From positions 101,001-165,000 of the forward strand of contig JAJOZX010001000.1 of NCBI GenBank assembly GCA_023014485.1: DNA of 64,000 nt, given 5' to 3'. Positions 29,975 through 41,034 of this stretch are shown here, in pieces. Source of the stretch: Bathynomus jamesi. Taxonomy: Eukaryota; Arthropoda; Malacostraca; Isopoda; Cirolanidae. Made by a program: the position numbers and the translations under genes. The notes under the pieces were generated by a model that had not been told where the DNA came from, did not search any database, and saw only the letters and a program-made list of their open reading frames with translations. How positions within the stretch are numbered: the first letter of the stretch is position 1; every line of letters begins with the position of its first letter.

Positions 29975-30904
29975 ATGGAACGTGGACTTCGACCAGAGCG
30001 ACTTGATGTGCTACCTACTTCACCTGAAGCTTCACGCACATTCAAACATTGGCTGTTCGTTTTTACGCGTTATAAGGCGTCACTCGAAGGGGATAGCGAC
30101 TCGTTTCTGGGACTTCTCGCAAATTCAGTCTCCCCAGAAAACTTCGAGATCATCTCAGAAAGTTCTACGTACGACGAGGCCTTAACCGCTCTTAAAAACG
30201 CCTTTATTCAGCCAGCCAATGAGGTCGTTGCGCGACATAAGCTCGCTACGCAAAAACAAGTGTCCACGGAATCTATTGATGAATACGTCCGTTCTCTTCA
30301 GAAACTTAGTCTTGATTGTAACTTCAAGAACGTTACAGCCGATACCTATAGGGACGAATATATCCGAGATTCTTTCATAACGGGAATTTCTTCAGCACGT
30401 ATACGAACAAGACTACTCGAAAACAAGACGCTCACCTTATCATCCGCAGTGGATCAAGCGCGTGCCCTAGAGATCGCGATGAAGGACTCTCAAACTTACG
30501 ATTCAGCTTCCCAAATCGAGAACCGCCCAGTAGCTTCAGTCGAATCGCATGTTGGGGGTTCTCGAAATCCTGAAGCAGGCCCGTCTAGTGGAGAAAAAGC
30601 TGAAGAGCAGGACTCTTGCGCAGCAGCCACTCGCAAACGTCAACTGTGCTATTACTGTGGCAATTCTGTTCGCCACGATCGCTCACAGTGCCCGGCCCGT
30701 GAAGTTACTTGCTACAAATGTAAGAAGAAAGGCCATTTTTCAAAAGTATGCAGGTCCTCAAAAGACCCAGTAAGCGCCTCTATCCCGTCTGCAACATTAG
30801 CTTGTATGCCTTCAACTCTAAAAGAATCAATAGTAGACTTACACGTTAAAGGTACTTACTTAAAGGTTCTTTTAGAAACGGGCAGCTCAGAAAACTTTAT
30901 TTGA
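29975..30904 (+). pseudogene. gag: Gypsy Gag with start of protease
   Basis: 309 codons. A helical capsid-like region is followed by two zinc knuckles (C225-x2-C228-x5-H234-x4-C239 and C246-x2-C249-x4-H254-x4-C259). The C-terminus enters the protease, but the active site reads LLETGSSENF (E301), Glu in place of the usual Asp. A TGA follows at 30902-30904 and separates it from the rest of Pol. Gag itself is open; the Gag-Pol fusion is broken. Confidence 0.9.
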
Positions 30905-30947
30905 AGATCTGTCGTACGCGGACTTCGTCTACCGGTTATGTCTTATA

Positions 30948-32633
30948 ATGGCACCATATATGGCTTCAGTTAACCTAACGTTCCCCATCAGCGAATATTG
31001 CGAATTAGACATTCACATAAAACAACGCGCCTACAAGAAAATTAGATTCTTAGTTCTACCTGATTGTTGTACTGACATAATTCTGGGAATACCGTTTCTT
31101 AGCAAACATTCTTTTGTAAAGATGAACTTTGGGGGACCTCAGCCAGATCTTGAAGTCTGCTCTCTAGCCTCATTGGCTATTGAACCACCGCGAGTGTTCT
31201 CAAACCTATCTCCCGATTGTCGTCCTGTAATTACGAAGTCACGTAGGTTTAAAGCTTCCGACGCCGAATTCATTCGTTCAGAAGTCAATCGCATGCTGAA
31301 GGAAGATATCATCGAGCCGAGCGACTCTCCGTGGCGTGCGCAAGTTCATGTTGTCAACAATCAAGCAAAAAGGAGGTTAGTGGTAGACTATTCAGAAACC
31401 ATTAATAAATTCACGTATCTGGATGCCTATCCATTGCCAAACTTAGATGACCTAGTTAATAAAATCTCTACTTACAAGATATTCAGTACGATAGATTTAC
31501 GAAGCGCCTATCATTGCGTTCCCTCGCATCCAGATGATAAGCCTTATACTGCCTTCGAGGCGGGCGGCCGGTTATTCCAATTTAAGCGTTTAAGTTTTGG
31601 GCTTACGAACGGCGTAGCTTGTTTCCAAAGAATCATGGACAACTTTATTCGCCAAAATGAGCTCGAAGGAACATATGCTTATCTTGATGATGTCACGATT
31701 TGCGGCCGAACAAAAGAGGAACACGATAAAAATCTCTCTAAATTTCTTCAAGTTGCCGAAAAATTTAAGATGACCTTAAAGAAAAAGAAATGCACTTTTT
31801 CAACTAATTCTATTTGTATTTTAGGATACCAGATAAGTCATAATGAGCTCCGCCCTGATCCGTCTCGACTCGCTCCGTTAAAAGAGATGTCAATACCAAA
31901 TTCTAAACAGTCTCTTTCTCGTTTGACGGGTGTTTTCGCTTATTACTCTCGATGGGTGCCTCGATTTTCTCAAAGAATACGCCCTTTAATTGATGCCCAG
32001 TTCCCTCTTTCCGAAGAAGCAGTGAACGCTATTGCCGATTTAAAGACCGCTATTGTTAACTCCGTTAAAGCTAAAGTGGATGAAAGCCAGCCATTCACAG
32101 TGGAAACTGACGCATCGGAAGCAGCAATTGGAGCCACTCTCAACCAAAACGGTAGACCGGTAGCCTTCTTTTCCAGGTCACTAAATCATTCCGAGAAGAG
32201 CCATTGTGCCGTGGAAAAGGAGGCGTACGCTATCGTAGAAGCTGTCAGAAAATGGCGCCACTTTCTAATAGGAAAACGCTTCACCTTAATTACTGACCAA
32301 AAATCAGTGTCCTACATATTTGATGTGCGCCACAAGAGCAAAATTAAAAACGAAAAGATAGCTAGATGGAGGCTTGAGCTAATGCCGTATTCTTACGAAG
32401 TAGTACATCGCCCCGGAGCCCTTAATGCTGCCGCCGACGCCTTGTCTCGAGAATTTTGTTCTGCGGCGTCCCAAAATGACCTAATAGAACTTCATAAGTC
32501 TCTCTGTCATCCAGGGGTTACTCGCATGATGCATTTTATTCGCGTTCGAAACCTTCCATATTCCGTAGATGATGTAAAGCGCATTGTTTCTGGGTGCCAT
32601 ATCTGCCAAAGACTGAAACCGCAATTTTACTGA
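30948..32633 (+). CDS. pol: Gypsy Pol: protease end, RT, RNase H, integrase zinc finger
   Basis: 561 open codons. Protease tail with ILGIPFL (45-51). RT with TIDLRSAYH (D183), FGLTNG (217-222) and the catalytic YLDD at 245-248. RNase H with TDASEAAIG (D388), E424, TDQKSV (D450) and AADALS (D497). Integrase HHCC zinc finger at H516, H521, C550, C553. The frame stops at 32631-32633 before the integrase core. The stop upstream (30902) means that in this copy it cannot be read through from gag. Confidence 0.93.
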   Translation: MAPYMASVNLTFPISEYCELDIHIKQRAYKKIRFLVLPDCCTDIILGIPFLSKHSFVKMNFGGPQPDLEVCSLASLAIEPPRVFSNLSPDCRPVITKSRRFKASDAEFIRSEVNRMLKEDIIEPSDSPWRAQVHVVNNQAKRRLVVDYSETINKFTYLDAYPLPNLDDLVNKISTYKIFSTIDLRSAYHCVPSHPDDKPYTAFEAGGRLFQFKRLSFGLTNGVACFQRIMDNFIRQNELEGTYAYLDDVTICGRTKEEHDKNLSKFLQVAEKFKMTLKKKKCTFSTNSICILGYQISHNELRPDPSRLAPLKEMSIPNSKQSLSRLTGVFAYYSRWVPRFSQRIRPLIDAQFPLSEEAVNAIADLKTAIVNSVKAKVDESQPFTVETDASEAAIGATLNQNGRPVAFFSRSLNHSEKSHCAVEKEAYAIVEAVRKWRHFLIGKRFTLITDQKSVSYIFDVRHKSKIKNEKIARWRLELMPYSYEVVHRPGALNAAADALSREFCSAASQNDLIELHKSLCHPGVTRMMHFIRVRNLPYSVDDVKRIVSGCHICQRLKPQFY

Positions 32634-33274
32634 CCTACGCAACAAGAGCTTATTCGTTCCATGCGTCCATTCGACCGCATAAGCATTGACTTTAAAGGCC
32701 CTTTGCCATCTTCTAGTAATAAATATCTTTTAATAGTGGTCGACGAATACTCTCGCTTTCCCTTTGCCTTCCCTGCAAGGATATTTCGTCGTCTACAGTA
32801 ATTTCGTGTCTTACCACTCTCTTTTCTATCTTCGGCTTACCTGGTTACGTGCACTCTGATAGAGGCACCTCTTTTATGTCTTCAGAACTTAAGTCATTCT
32901 TGCATAAAAGGGGTGTCCCTACTAGCCGCTCCACTCCTTATCACCCTACGGGAAATGGACAGTGTGAGCGTTATGTTGGAATCGTTTGGAAGACGGTGAC
33001 TTTGGCCTTGGAATCAAAATGTTTACCTAATCAAGCTTGGGAATTAGTATTGCCAGACGCTCTTCATTCGGTACGATCACTATTATGCACCTCAACAAAC
33101 TCCACTCCTCATGAACGGTTGTTTGCATTTCCACGAAAAACAGCCACTGGGATGAGCATGCCTACTTGGCTTACTTCGCCGGGTAAAGTCTTCTTAAGAC
33201 GTCACGTGAGAAATAAAGACGAACCCTTAGTGCAGGAGGTCGAACTGTTGGAATCAAACCCGCAATATGCCCAC
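32634..33274 (+). pseudogene. Gypsy integrase core
   Basis: DDE residues are visible: RISIDFKGPLPSS (D1, about 32685), MHSDRGTSFMSSEL (D2, about 32855) and TGNGQCERYVG (E, about 32955). A frameshift near 32785-32840 separates D1 from D2-E. The frame stays open to NPQYAH, where the TIR element enters at 33275. Confidence 0.9.
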
Positions 33275-33953
33275 TAGGGTTATGACATTTTTATAACCTC
33301 ATGTTCCTGTATCATAAATCGATGAATGTTTGCCCCCTGACAATGAAAATAACAGTTTTTTCGATATATTTTGAAAAAACTTCACCCCAAAATAAAAAAT
33401 AAAAAAATTAATAAAATAATAAATAGAAATTTGCATGTTTATTTCACAATTATTATACATAAACATATATTATATTATACAACATTATGATTATACCTAT
33501 ACAATACATATTAATTATACAAATACAATATTATACATTTACTCTATTATTGTTTTAATTGTTTTACTTATTGCTTAAAATAAACCTGTGATTAAGGTTG
33601 TCTTTATTTTTACAGTTTATGTAAAGTTCTTGCATCACCTTAATGGCACGTTCCGCACATTGGTTGCTCCTTGGTATAGCTATTGCAGATGGGTCTCTGT
33701 TCCAGTGATTTTCCAGAGTATTTAGTGCTTTTCGGTATATTCCACAATATTCAAGAAAATACTAGGTAACCAATCTAGAATGGTGCAATGCAGCTGTCTC
33801 GAATATACTAATATACTATATTTGCTTTCGGGGTGACATTTGTTTTTAATTCTGAAGAATTAGGCCCTTTTTTATTGTTTTCAAGCAAAAGTTCATCGAT
33901 TGATGATACAGGAAACAATATTTATGACAAACAATTAAAAAGTCATAACCCTA
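33275..33953 (-). mobile_element. 8-bp-TSD DNA element inside the Gypsy, termini TAGGGTTATGAC
   Basis: Ends TAGGGTTATGAC and GTCATAACCCTA with adjacent TTTTT/AAAAA. The 8-bp TSD ATGCCCAC is at 33267-33274 and 33954-33961. Excision joins NPQYAH to IRYPSGREDT in frame. Near 33600-33720 the minus strand has a short coding-like remnant (NHWNRDPSAIAIPRSNQ, CAERAIKVMQEL), loosely resembling the PCHSQGVEHAV motif at 35317-35562. Non-autonomous. Confidence 0.82.
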
Positions 33954-34240
33954 ATGCCCACATTCGTTATCCAAGCGGACGAGAAGATACCGTCGCAATT
34001 AGAGACTTGGCACCCATTGGAGTCGCCCCTAATAGTGTCGAGACGAGATCTGATCCACAGACTGAAAATGTACGTGCTCCTCAAGACGACACGATGCAGA
34101 ACCCGGACCCTGTTATCGAACCGCCCGTGCAATCCAATGAAGGCACTATTCAAAATCAAGAGCCCTCTCCTGAACCTGTACCTCGGCGCTCGACGCGAAT
34201 AAGGCCTGTGGAACGCTACGGCTATTCTCAAGAAAATTGA
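33954..34240 (+). pseudogene. Gypsy Pol C-terminal tail
   Basis: It continues integrase from NPQYAH: IRYPSGREDTVAIRDLAP, a Pro/Glu-rich linker, then RRSTRIRPVERYGYSQEN and a stop. STRxRxxxxRY endings are common in insect Gypsy Pol proteins. The apparent start at 33833 lies in the inserted element and is not real. Confidence 0.85.
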
Positions 34241-34288
34241 ATTTCTTAATTATGTAGTTTTAAAATTTAAATTTAGTTTCTTTTTTTT

Positions 34289-34300
34289 AGGGAGGAAGAA
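34289..34300 (+). promoter_or_regulatory. Polypurine tract of the Gypsy element
   Basis: AGGGAGGAAGAA, preceded by a T run, sits directly before the 3' LTR, the normal position for plus-strand priming. Confidence 0.85.
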
Positions 34301-34760
34301 TGTTATAATTTTTGTATATAGCATTATTATTTTGTGTACCTTATATGTTACTGTAGTATTATATTTTCTCCAGGTATAGGTATTCCATAAAATACTATAT
34401 AATGTAAAGATTGATAAAAGATAAAGAAAACATAAATAATATATCAGAGTCAATCATGGATAATGGTCTTGGATAAAAGCAACCTTTAATAATAGTTGTC
34501 TTCTCGGTACGTATTGTAATTTAAAGAGGTGTATATAAATTAGTAACTTATCTTTGCCTTAAATTACTAAGTTAACTTTCTAAGTTAACTATCGTTAAAC
34601 TTAATCTTAAAGCAATTCATATAGTTGACTCTGTTTAGTATAATGGTACTAAGTAATTTTTATGTTTGTTATTTTGCAGTTATTCAGTAGATGTCAGTAG
34701 AAGTTTTAGTAGATTAAAGCCTAAGTTGAATTGAGTTTCATTTGGGTAATTCTCATTTCA
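34301..34760 (+). repeat. 3' LTR of the Gypsy element
   Basis: 460 bp, with only a handful of differences from the 5' LTR. It retains the TTTTAGTAGATTAAA segment. Confidence 0.96.
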
Positions 34761-34765
34761 AGCCC

Positions 34766-34886
34766 TAATTACATGAAACGTTTGTAACAACAACTAAAAT
34801 GAATGAAATATTGTACATGCATTCAATATATTTCAAGACCATTTTGAAAGTTATAGTTTACGATAAATTTCGAATTATATATACGG

Positions 34887-34918
<32 letters not shown>

Positions 34919-35300
34919 TAGGGGGATCGAAATTTTGTATTCTTATTCTACACACTACTCGGAGTTTCCTTTGGGCCCCTAAACAACATACTGTAATTAC
35001 ACCGCTGTGCGCCCCCCCCCCTACCCGTTGCATATGCCCCCCTTTTTTTAAATTGAAATGAAATTGAAACCAATTCTTTGAATAAAAAAACCTGATAAAT
35101 GACAAAGATTAAAGTAAATAATAATATAAGTAAAGTTAAAGTAAGTTTTATATATATATATAATAAGAAATCTTCCTCCGTATATTACTTAAAGAATCAA
35201 TTGAAGTATACTAAAATCAAAATATTCACCTTAAGAAATTTAATTGAAGCATATTAAAACCAAAATATTCACCTTAAGAAATTTAAAATCGTAAATTACT
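34766..35300. other. Spacer with (TA)n, a C run and a 60-bp tandem duplication
   Basis: (TA)n is at about 34884-34913 and a C9 run near 35010. A roughly 60-bp unit ending AAAATATTCACCTTAAG is duplicated at about 35190-35282. No coding similarity. Confidence 0.65.
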
Positions 35301-35316
35301 GACACCACTGGCCTTT

Positions 35317-37442
35317 CTATTGGAACACAGGTAGCTTTTTTCTCGACTCCAGTACATTCAAAATAAATTTATGTCTGTTTTCGTAACCAATTCTATCTTG
35401 TGATGCTTCTGTTACCACATTTACAGCATGTTCTACTCCCTGGCTGTGACAGGGAAAAGGAATAAGCTGAAGTGGTTCATTTCGAACTTTAAGAAGATCA
35501 TCATTTGTCAAATTCTGTAAAATAGGTGGAGGGGTGATGGTTTCGTTGTCCCAGTCGATCATGTTAGGATAATCGTCTGCTTCAAAGTTCAGTGTTTTTG
35601 GCAGCTTGTATTGGTGCTCCTAGTTCTTGCTCGAATGATGTGCTGAACAGCCAGCTCTCTGACCTCTCTTCTTGTGTCTGTTATCATTGAAAGTAAGATA
35701 TTCTCTGGGTGGACAAAATAGGCGTTATTTCTGAGGACACGCTCCATAATCATCCGATGCTTTTTATCTAAGCCTTTAAGCAAGTGCATGATACACCAAA
35801 AATAAGATGCTCCCTTATTTGCCTTTGGATGCGACTTTATCCAAAACCAGCCTGGAGCGTAAACCAGCATTATAATTTTTACTAGGTCTTGGATGGTTTT
35901 GTCTGGATTTCGTGTAGAGACATATAAGCGCAGGATCCTGTTTGCTCGTGTTAGCCATCTTGCATGATGGAGGGCACCTGGGGATCTGGTGGCTAACGCT
36001 TGTGAGATGCGTCCAGATTGTATGCTAATGCACATTTCATACATATATTTTTGGTCACTGCTGAAACTTTTAACAATATCGGCCGAAACTTTTTAATGTT
36101 GCCCTCTACAGGGGTATAATCAACTATATCCAGTTTGGTCAAATCCTCTCGGAGTTTATTTCTAAGAGAACCTTTGAAGGTGTTTGGTCCCGAAGTTTTT
36201 CCATCAATTGCTTCAAATACGTGCCTGAAGGGCAGTTCGTTTGCATGCAAAAGGCAAATCAGCCATTGTATCGGCCTGTCCAGATATAATCAATCAATTT
36301 TAGCACTCCGCCAATCCTGCCAGTGTTCAGTGGGGTGCCATCGCATAGCAAAGCTTTGAGGGATTCTTTGCTATTAGAATCAACTATAAAAGTTATTATT
36401 TCATCTGCAATACAACAAGCAGTTCCGTTATCTGGAGCTATATGATCCATGTAAACATCACCAGGTTCTTTGACTATTACATAATGTTCTTTCGTACTCC
36501 ATTCCCTTCTTTGTCTTAGTTTGATCTTTTCTACCATCAAATCCGATGCCTTCACTCTGTGTTCTCTGATTTCACTTTGATTATGTTCTTTTTACCCACA
36601 CGTATTCTTTCTCTTTCCACTTTTTTCCTATCCAACATATTGGTTTCGTCTAATATTCCCATATCCTTCAAAGCTGCATTTACTGTAGCTGCAGTAGCTC
36701 TGTAACTTACACGGTATCTATCTGCTGTTATTGTTAAGTTATCATAAATAATTCTGTTCTGATGGTTTTCTCTCAGCTCAAAATCCGGAACAAAGTCAAT
36801 ATCTCGCTGTCATCATCAATTTCCATGCTCTCATCTTCCATAATATGTAAATGGTCCAGTTTGCTGGTTGAGGCGACATTCATATCTAGGTTTATCTTGG
36901 CTCTTCTTTCTAATCCTTTAACTTTATCGTGAGTCCTTTTTCTTGCGGAAGTCGTTACTCTGTCGATTGGTCCTAGTTGGTTTTTTTCTTTGTTTCTGCC
37001 CAACAAAAAACTCCCACTCAATCATTGGAACTCTAATATCACATCTGCAATCCGTTCGACTGATTTTTTTTAGCGTAACAAGTACAAGTGCAAACATCAA
37101 ACATTTCATCGAATGTCTCCACCTTCTGCTGAAACTGTTGTTTCTTTGTTTTAATGGTACTTTATTTAGCTTTGCTGCAGATTCTATCAATCGTTCAACT
37201 TTTATAGCTATTCCTTCAAATCCTATATGTGGAAAGGAAAACTTCTCCCAAATGGCTTCCACATCTTTAGTGACAATTCTGTAACATTCTTTTGCTGTTC
37301 TAGAACCTTTCGAAATCAGTTCTTCTCGTTTTCTTACCAATAAATAATGCCTAAATACGTCAGCCTTTGAAGGAGTCATTGAAGGTGGAAATTCTGTAGG
37401 GTGACCAAATGTTGAATTGTGCGTTTTGCTTCTTGTCGCCAT
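35317..37442 (-). pseudogene. Second unrecognised DDE-like transposase candidate, decayed
   Basis: Frames from 37442 down to 35317 form one gene with many shifts. It starts MATRSKTHNSTFGHPTEFPP; a basic segment follows (37021-36773). Then comes KALLCDGTPLNTGRIGG, a D-bearing motif like the DTTASNTG motif of the 5608-7847 gene, followed by WLICLLHANELPFRHVF (C-x2-H). Downstream: LATRSPGALHHARWLTRANR, LRLYVSTRNPDKTIQD, AYFVHPENILLSMI and PCHSQGVEHAVNVVTEAS. The D...CxxH order suggests a DDE-type mobile-element gene. I found no clear TIRs, and the family is not recognised. Confidence 0.5.
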
Positions 37443-37469
37443 GATTTCACTTATTTAGGCCTAGTAGCA

Positions 37470-37707
37470 TTGATAACAAGAAACTAATTGTTAAATTCTA
37501 GCAAATGAATCATTCAATCTGAATTTAATATAACTCATTCGGAATTAAATCATAACTCATTCAATCATAAACAATCTGAAAATAACAATCTGAAACTAAA
37601 CAAAAAAACGTGACAATAATTTATATAATTCATCTAATCTATCTAAATTAATCTATGTAATCTATTCAATATATCTAAAACTCTATCTAAATAATCTATC
37701 CAAATTA
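37470..37707. repeat. Simple tandem AATCTATCTAAA-type sequence
   Basis: Degenerate short tandem repeats of ATCTA/ATTCA type lie between the pseudogene start and the MITE. Confidence 0.6.
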
Positions 37708-37715
37708 ATCTAATG

Positions 37716-37897
37716 CCATGCTTCTCAAACTAGGGGTCGCGTAAATATTATTGGGGGTCGCAGAAACATTTGAAAATATTATTTTTTTCATAAATATAGT
37801 GTTAGTACCTATTGCTTTTATGACATTGAGTGAAGGGTCGCGAAAAAATTTGTCTGATCCAAAGGGGTTGCAAGTGAAAAAAGTTTGAGAAGCCCTG
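37716..37897. mobile_element. hAT-type MITE, GCTTCTCAAAC termini
   Basis: GCTTCTCAAAC near the left end is inverted at the right (GTTTGAGAAGC). GGGGTCGCG blocks lie inside. Flanking 8-mers ATCTAATG (37708-37715) and ATCTAATC (37898-37905) match 7/8. Confidence 0.8.
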
Positions 37898-38109
37898 ATC
37901 TAATCTACTTAATAAGACTTAATATAATGCATGATTGTCACATTTGGGGTTTATATCTGTGGAGAGAGTAAAATGGGGGGGATGCTATGGAAGGGGTAAG
38001 GGGGGTCGCATATACTCATTTTTTTTACAAGATGTTGAGATCATCATTTCCAACTACATGCATACTGTGGAATTGGAGAAACTCGATTTTTGTTATGTTT
38101 CGACCCCCA

Positions 38110-38112
<3 letters not shown>

Positions 38113-38181
<69 letters not shown>

Positions 38182-38289
38182 TATTTTTCCTATTTTTCTT
38201 TTAGAATGATACATAATGAACTTATTAAACTTCAAATGAAGCCAGTTTGTGTGTATATAATTATATATAATATCCTTGTTCCAAATTAA

Positions 38290-38368
<79 letters not shown>

Positions 38369-38383
38369 CTTGTTCCAAATTAA

Positions 38384-38457
<74 letters not shown>
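38113..38457. repeat. Three (TA)n arrays, the last two a segmental duplication
   Basis: TA runs at 38113-38178, 38291-38365 and 38387-38457. CCTTGTTCCAAATTAAG precedes both of the last two arrays, so that unit was duplicated. Confidence 0.93.
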
Positions 38458-38459
<2 letters not shown>

Positions 38460-38589
38460 GGTGAATATTTAAACATATGACACTTTAAAAGGTTTGTATT
38501 GCTTTGTTAACTGAAATAAAAGTATGAAAATTTTACCATACCTTTTTTACACATGGGAAAAATATGCTCTATGTTATGTCCTCTCAGCT

Positions 38590-38840
38590 CACGATACTTT
38601 CGATGGAAGAGTCCTGTCCAACAGATTTCCTACGGTTTATGATAAAGGAATATCATGGCCACCAACATCACCATATGTAAACCCCTGTGACTTTTATCTG
38701 TAGGATTATTTAAAAGATACAGTGTTTAAACAGAATCCACACACAAGAGAAGAATTGAAAGAATCAGTTTGAACAAGAAGTTTCTCATATTTGAACGGAT
38801 ACTATATCCAGAGAATTACTTCCCATTCTATGTCATTCGC
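38590..38840 (+). pseudogene. Tc1/mariner transposase C-terminal fragment
   Basis: It reads RVLSNRFPTVYDKGISWPPT, SPYVNPCDFYL, a stop, then DYLKDTVFKQNPHTREELKE. This is the third-Asp region and tail of a Tc1/mariner-type transposase. The Asp of the SPDxNP motif is replaced by Tyr. No ends were found. Confidence 0.75.
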
Positions 38841-39014
38841 ATTTTCGGTCCTCAAATAAAAATGGTCAAACGTGAAAAAATCCGAAAAAATTCGAAAACA
38901 ATGTTTTCGTTGCTAAAACTGCGTCAAATGGGTAAGGGCTAATATTTCCTAACCTAACTTGTTTTAACCAATCATAACCTGACCTAACATTAGCCTAACC
39001 AATCATAACCTAAC

Positions 39015-40760
39015 TTGATATAGCGGGTTTTAAACTTTTTACTAATGATAGGTTACATAGGATTGGTGGCGGCGTTTTGCTGTACATTCGTAATTCCCTT
39101 AGGGCTATCGAGGTTAAGATAAATTTTCCGGCAGCAATTAATGCGATATGCGTTGAAATTAGGGCGCGTAGTATTAGTTTTAATTTTGTTGTTGTTTATA
39201 GACCTCTTGTTCAACCCCTCGATACCGATATTAGATTTTATTCACCTCTTGGTAACTTTATTAATAATCGGAATAGTATAATTACGAGACTTTTACTGGT
39301 AATGAGGAGGGTTTGAGACTGGGTGAGTTCATGGAAGATATTTTTTTACGACAGATGGTTACCGAACCAACGCGCGGTGACAATATCTTGGACGTGGTGA
39401 TGACGAACGACGATAATATAGTCGAAGGTTTAGAAGTAGGTGAGAGTTTGGGATGTAGCGATCATCAAATTATTAGGTTTAAGCTATTGAGAGAAATCAG
39501 TAAGGATAGTAACGTAATAGAAGTCCCCGATTTTCGTAGGGCTAATTTTGATAGTTTTGCGGACAGGAGGATGAGAGTAGTGGACTGGGATAATTTATTT
39601 ATGGGTAATGACACAAATTTTCAGTGGAAGGCGTTTAAAGAAAGTTTTATGAATATCGAAAGGGAGTTTATTCCTCGTAGGCCGAAGCGCGCTAGAAATC
39701 ATTGTAGGCCCAAGTGGTGGACTAGGGAAATAGGCGAGTTCATAAACGAGCGTAACAGAGCGTATAGACGTAATAAGGGTAATGGCACAGTAGCTAATTT
39801 TAAGATATATCGAGCTCAGACGTCAGGTTAAAAGATCTGTTAGGAATGCTTAGCGTAATTTAGACATACTTATAACTGCGGATAGCAAACATAATCCAAA
39901 AAAGTTTTTTGAATACGTCAATAACCGTAAGCCGATAAAAGATAACATAGGCCCTCTAGTGGACGCTAACGGCGCTTTGGCTTCCGACGCTCAGCAATGG
40001 TGGGTATTTTTAACAACTTTTTGCGACTGTTTTTACCGTAGAAGACGTAAATAATGTCCCCGACGTTGACGATATCGTTCCATTTAGTAGCGAGACTATT
40101 TTGAATGCTATAACTGTTCACGAGGGTGAGATTGCGCATTATATCGATAAGCTAAAAGTTAGCAAGGCTCTAGGCCCTGACGCGCTTTATCCTAGACATG
40201 TGAAAGATTTGAAAGACGTTATCGTAGGTCCCTTAACAAAAATTTTTAATAAGTCACTGGAAGCGGGGATTATTCCTGAAGACTTCAAATTAGCTAACAT
40301 CACGCCCACTTTTAAAAGAGGCGACAGAAGAGTAGCTGGCAATTATAGGCTTATTAGCTTAACGTCAATTGTCGGTAAACTTTTGGAATCCGTAGTTAGG
40401 GATCGTATCATCGATCATTTAAAAAGTCGCGATTTCATTAATAGTAGTCAGCATGGTTTTCGACGCCATAAATCTTGTTTAACAGCCTTTAACTAATTCG
40501 TTAGAATTTTATAACGAAATAGTGCGCGAATACGATAGGCATAGAGCGGCTGACTTATTTATTTAGACTTTAAAAAAGCGTTCGATACAGTTCCGCATAG
40601 AAGATTAATTGCGAAGGTTAAAGCGCACTGTATACGCGGTCAGGTAGCTAACTGGTTAGAGGAATGGCTTCGTGCTAGGAAACAGAGGGTCGTTCTTAAT
40701 GGTAGTGAATCGGGGTGGTTGGATGTAGGTAGCGGTATCCCTCAGGGTTCAGTGTTAGGC
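39015..40760 (+). pseudogene. CR1-type LINE A, endonuclease to RT (5' segment)
   Basis: 5'-truncated inside the endonuclease (GFKLFTNDRLHRIGGGVLLY). Then come the EN end and linker (EPTRGDNILDVVMTNDDN, SLGCSDHQIIRFKLL, PKRARNHCRPKWWT), and the RT start KVSKALGPDALYPRHVKDL and RRVAGNYRLISLTSIVGK. RT finger and palm continue to the codons for GIPQGSVLG, cut at 40760 by the 11.5 kb insertion. Stops and shifts occur near 39305, 39830-40090 and 40490-40750. It is the same family as LINE B. Confidence 0.92.
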
Positions 40761-41034
40761 AATAGTGTAGTCCTAAAATTTTAGGAAGGGTAACGCTACA
40801 GGCAAAACTTTAATAGAGCGTTTCATAGAACAATTACTGTATAAAAATAGTAAAAGTTAATTCGAAAATAAAAAATATATATTAAGTAAATAAAACTACA
40901 AATACAGTACATGCTGTAGTTACTTTTAATTTGAATAAAACACACACATATAGATCTACAGATCTACAGAAGCTAAGGCTAACAAAGACCCTAAGATCCA
41001 CTGTAAGGTTAGCCCGAGAGAAAGGAAAGACTAG

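Larger units (their letters stand above)
29486..34760 (+). mobile_element. Ty3/Gypsy LTR retrotransposon, nearly complete
   Basis: LTRs of 458 and 460 bp (29486-29943, 34301-34760) start TGTTATAATT and end TCTCATTTCA and are almost identical, so insertion was recent. The 5-bp TSD AGCCC is at 29481-29485 and 34761-34765. Order gag-PR-RT-RNaseH-INT marks Ty3/Gypsy. A 679-bp TIR element interrupts the 3' coding end. Damage: stops after gag/PR and at the INT start, and a frameshift in INT. Confidence 0.97.

Noticed and set aside
33833..33953. Start of an env-like third Gypsy ORF
   Set aside because: The N-terminal part is the inserted TAGGGTTATGAC element; the real sequence is the tail of Pol beginning at 33954.
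37935..38476. Ile/Tyr-repeat proteins
   Set aside because: These are translations of (TA)n microsatellites; similar artefacts occur near 1300, 21800, 24250 and 61290.
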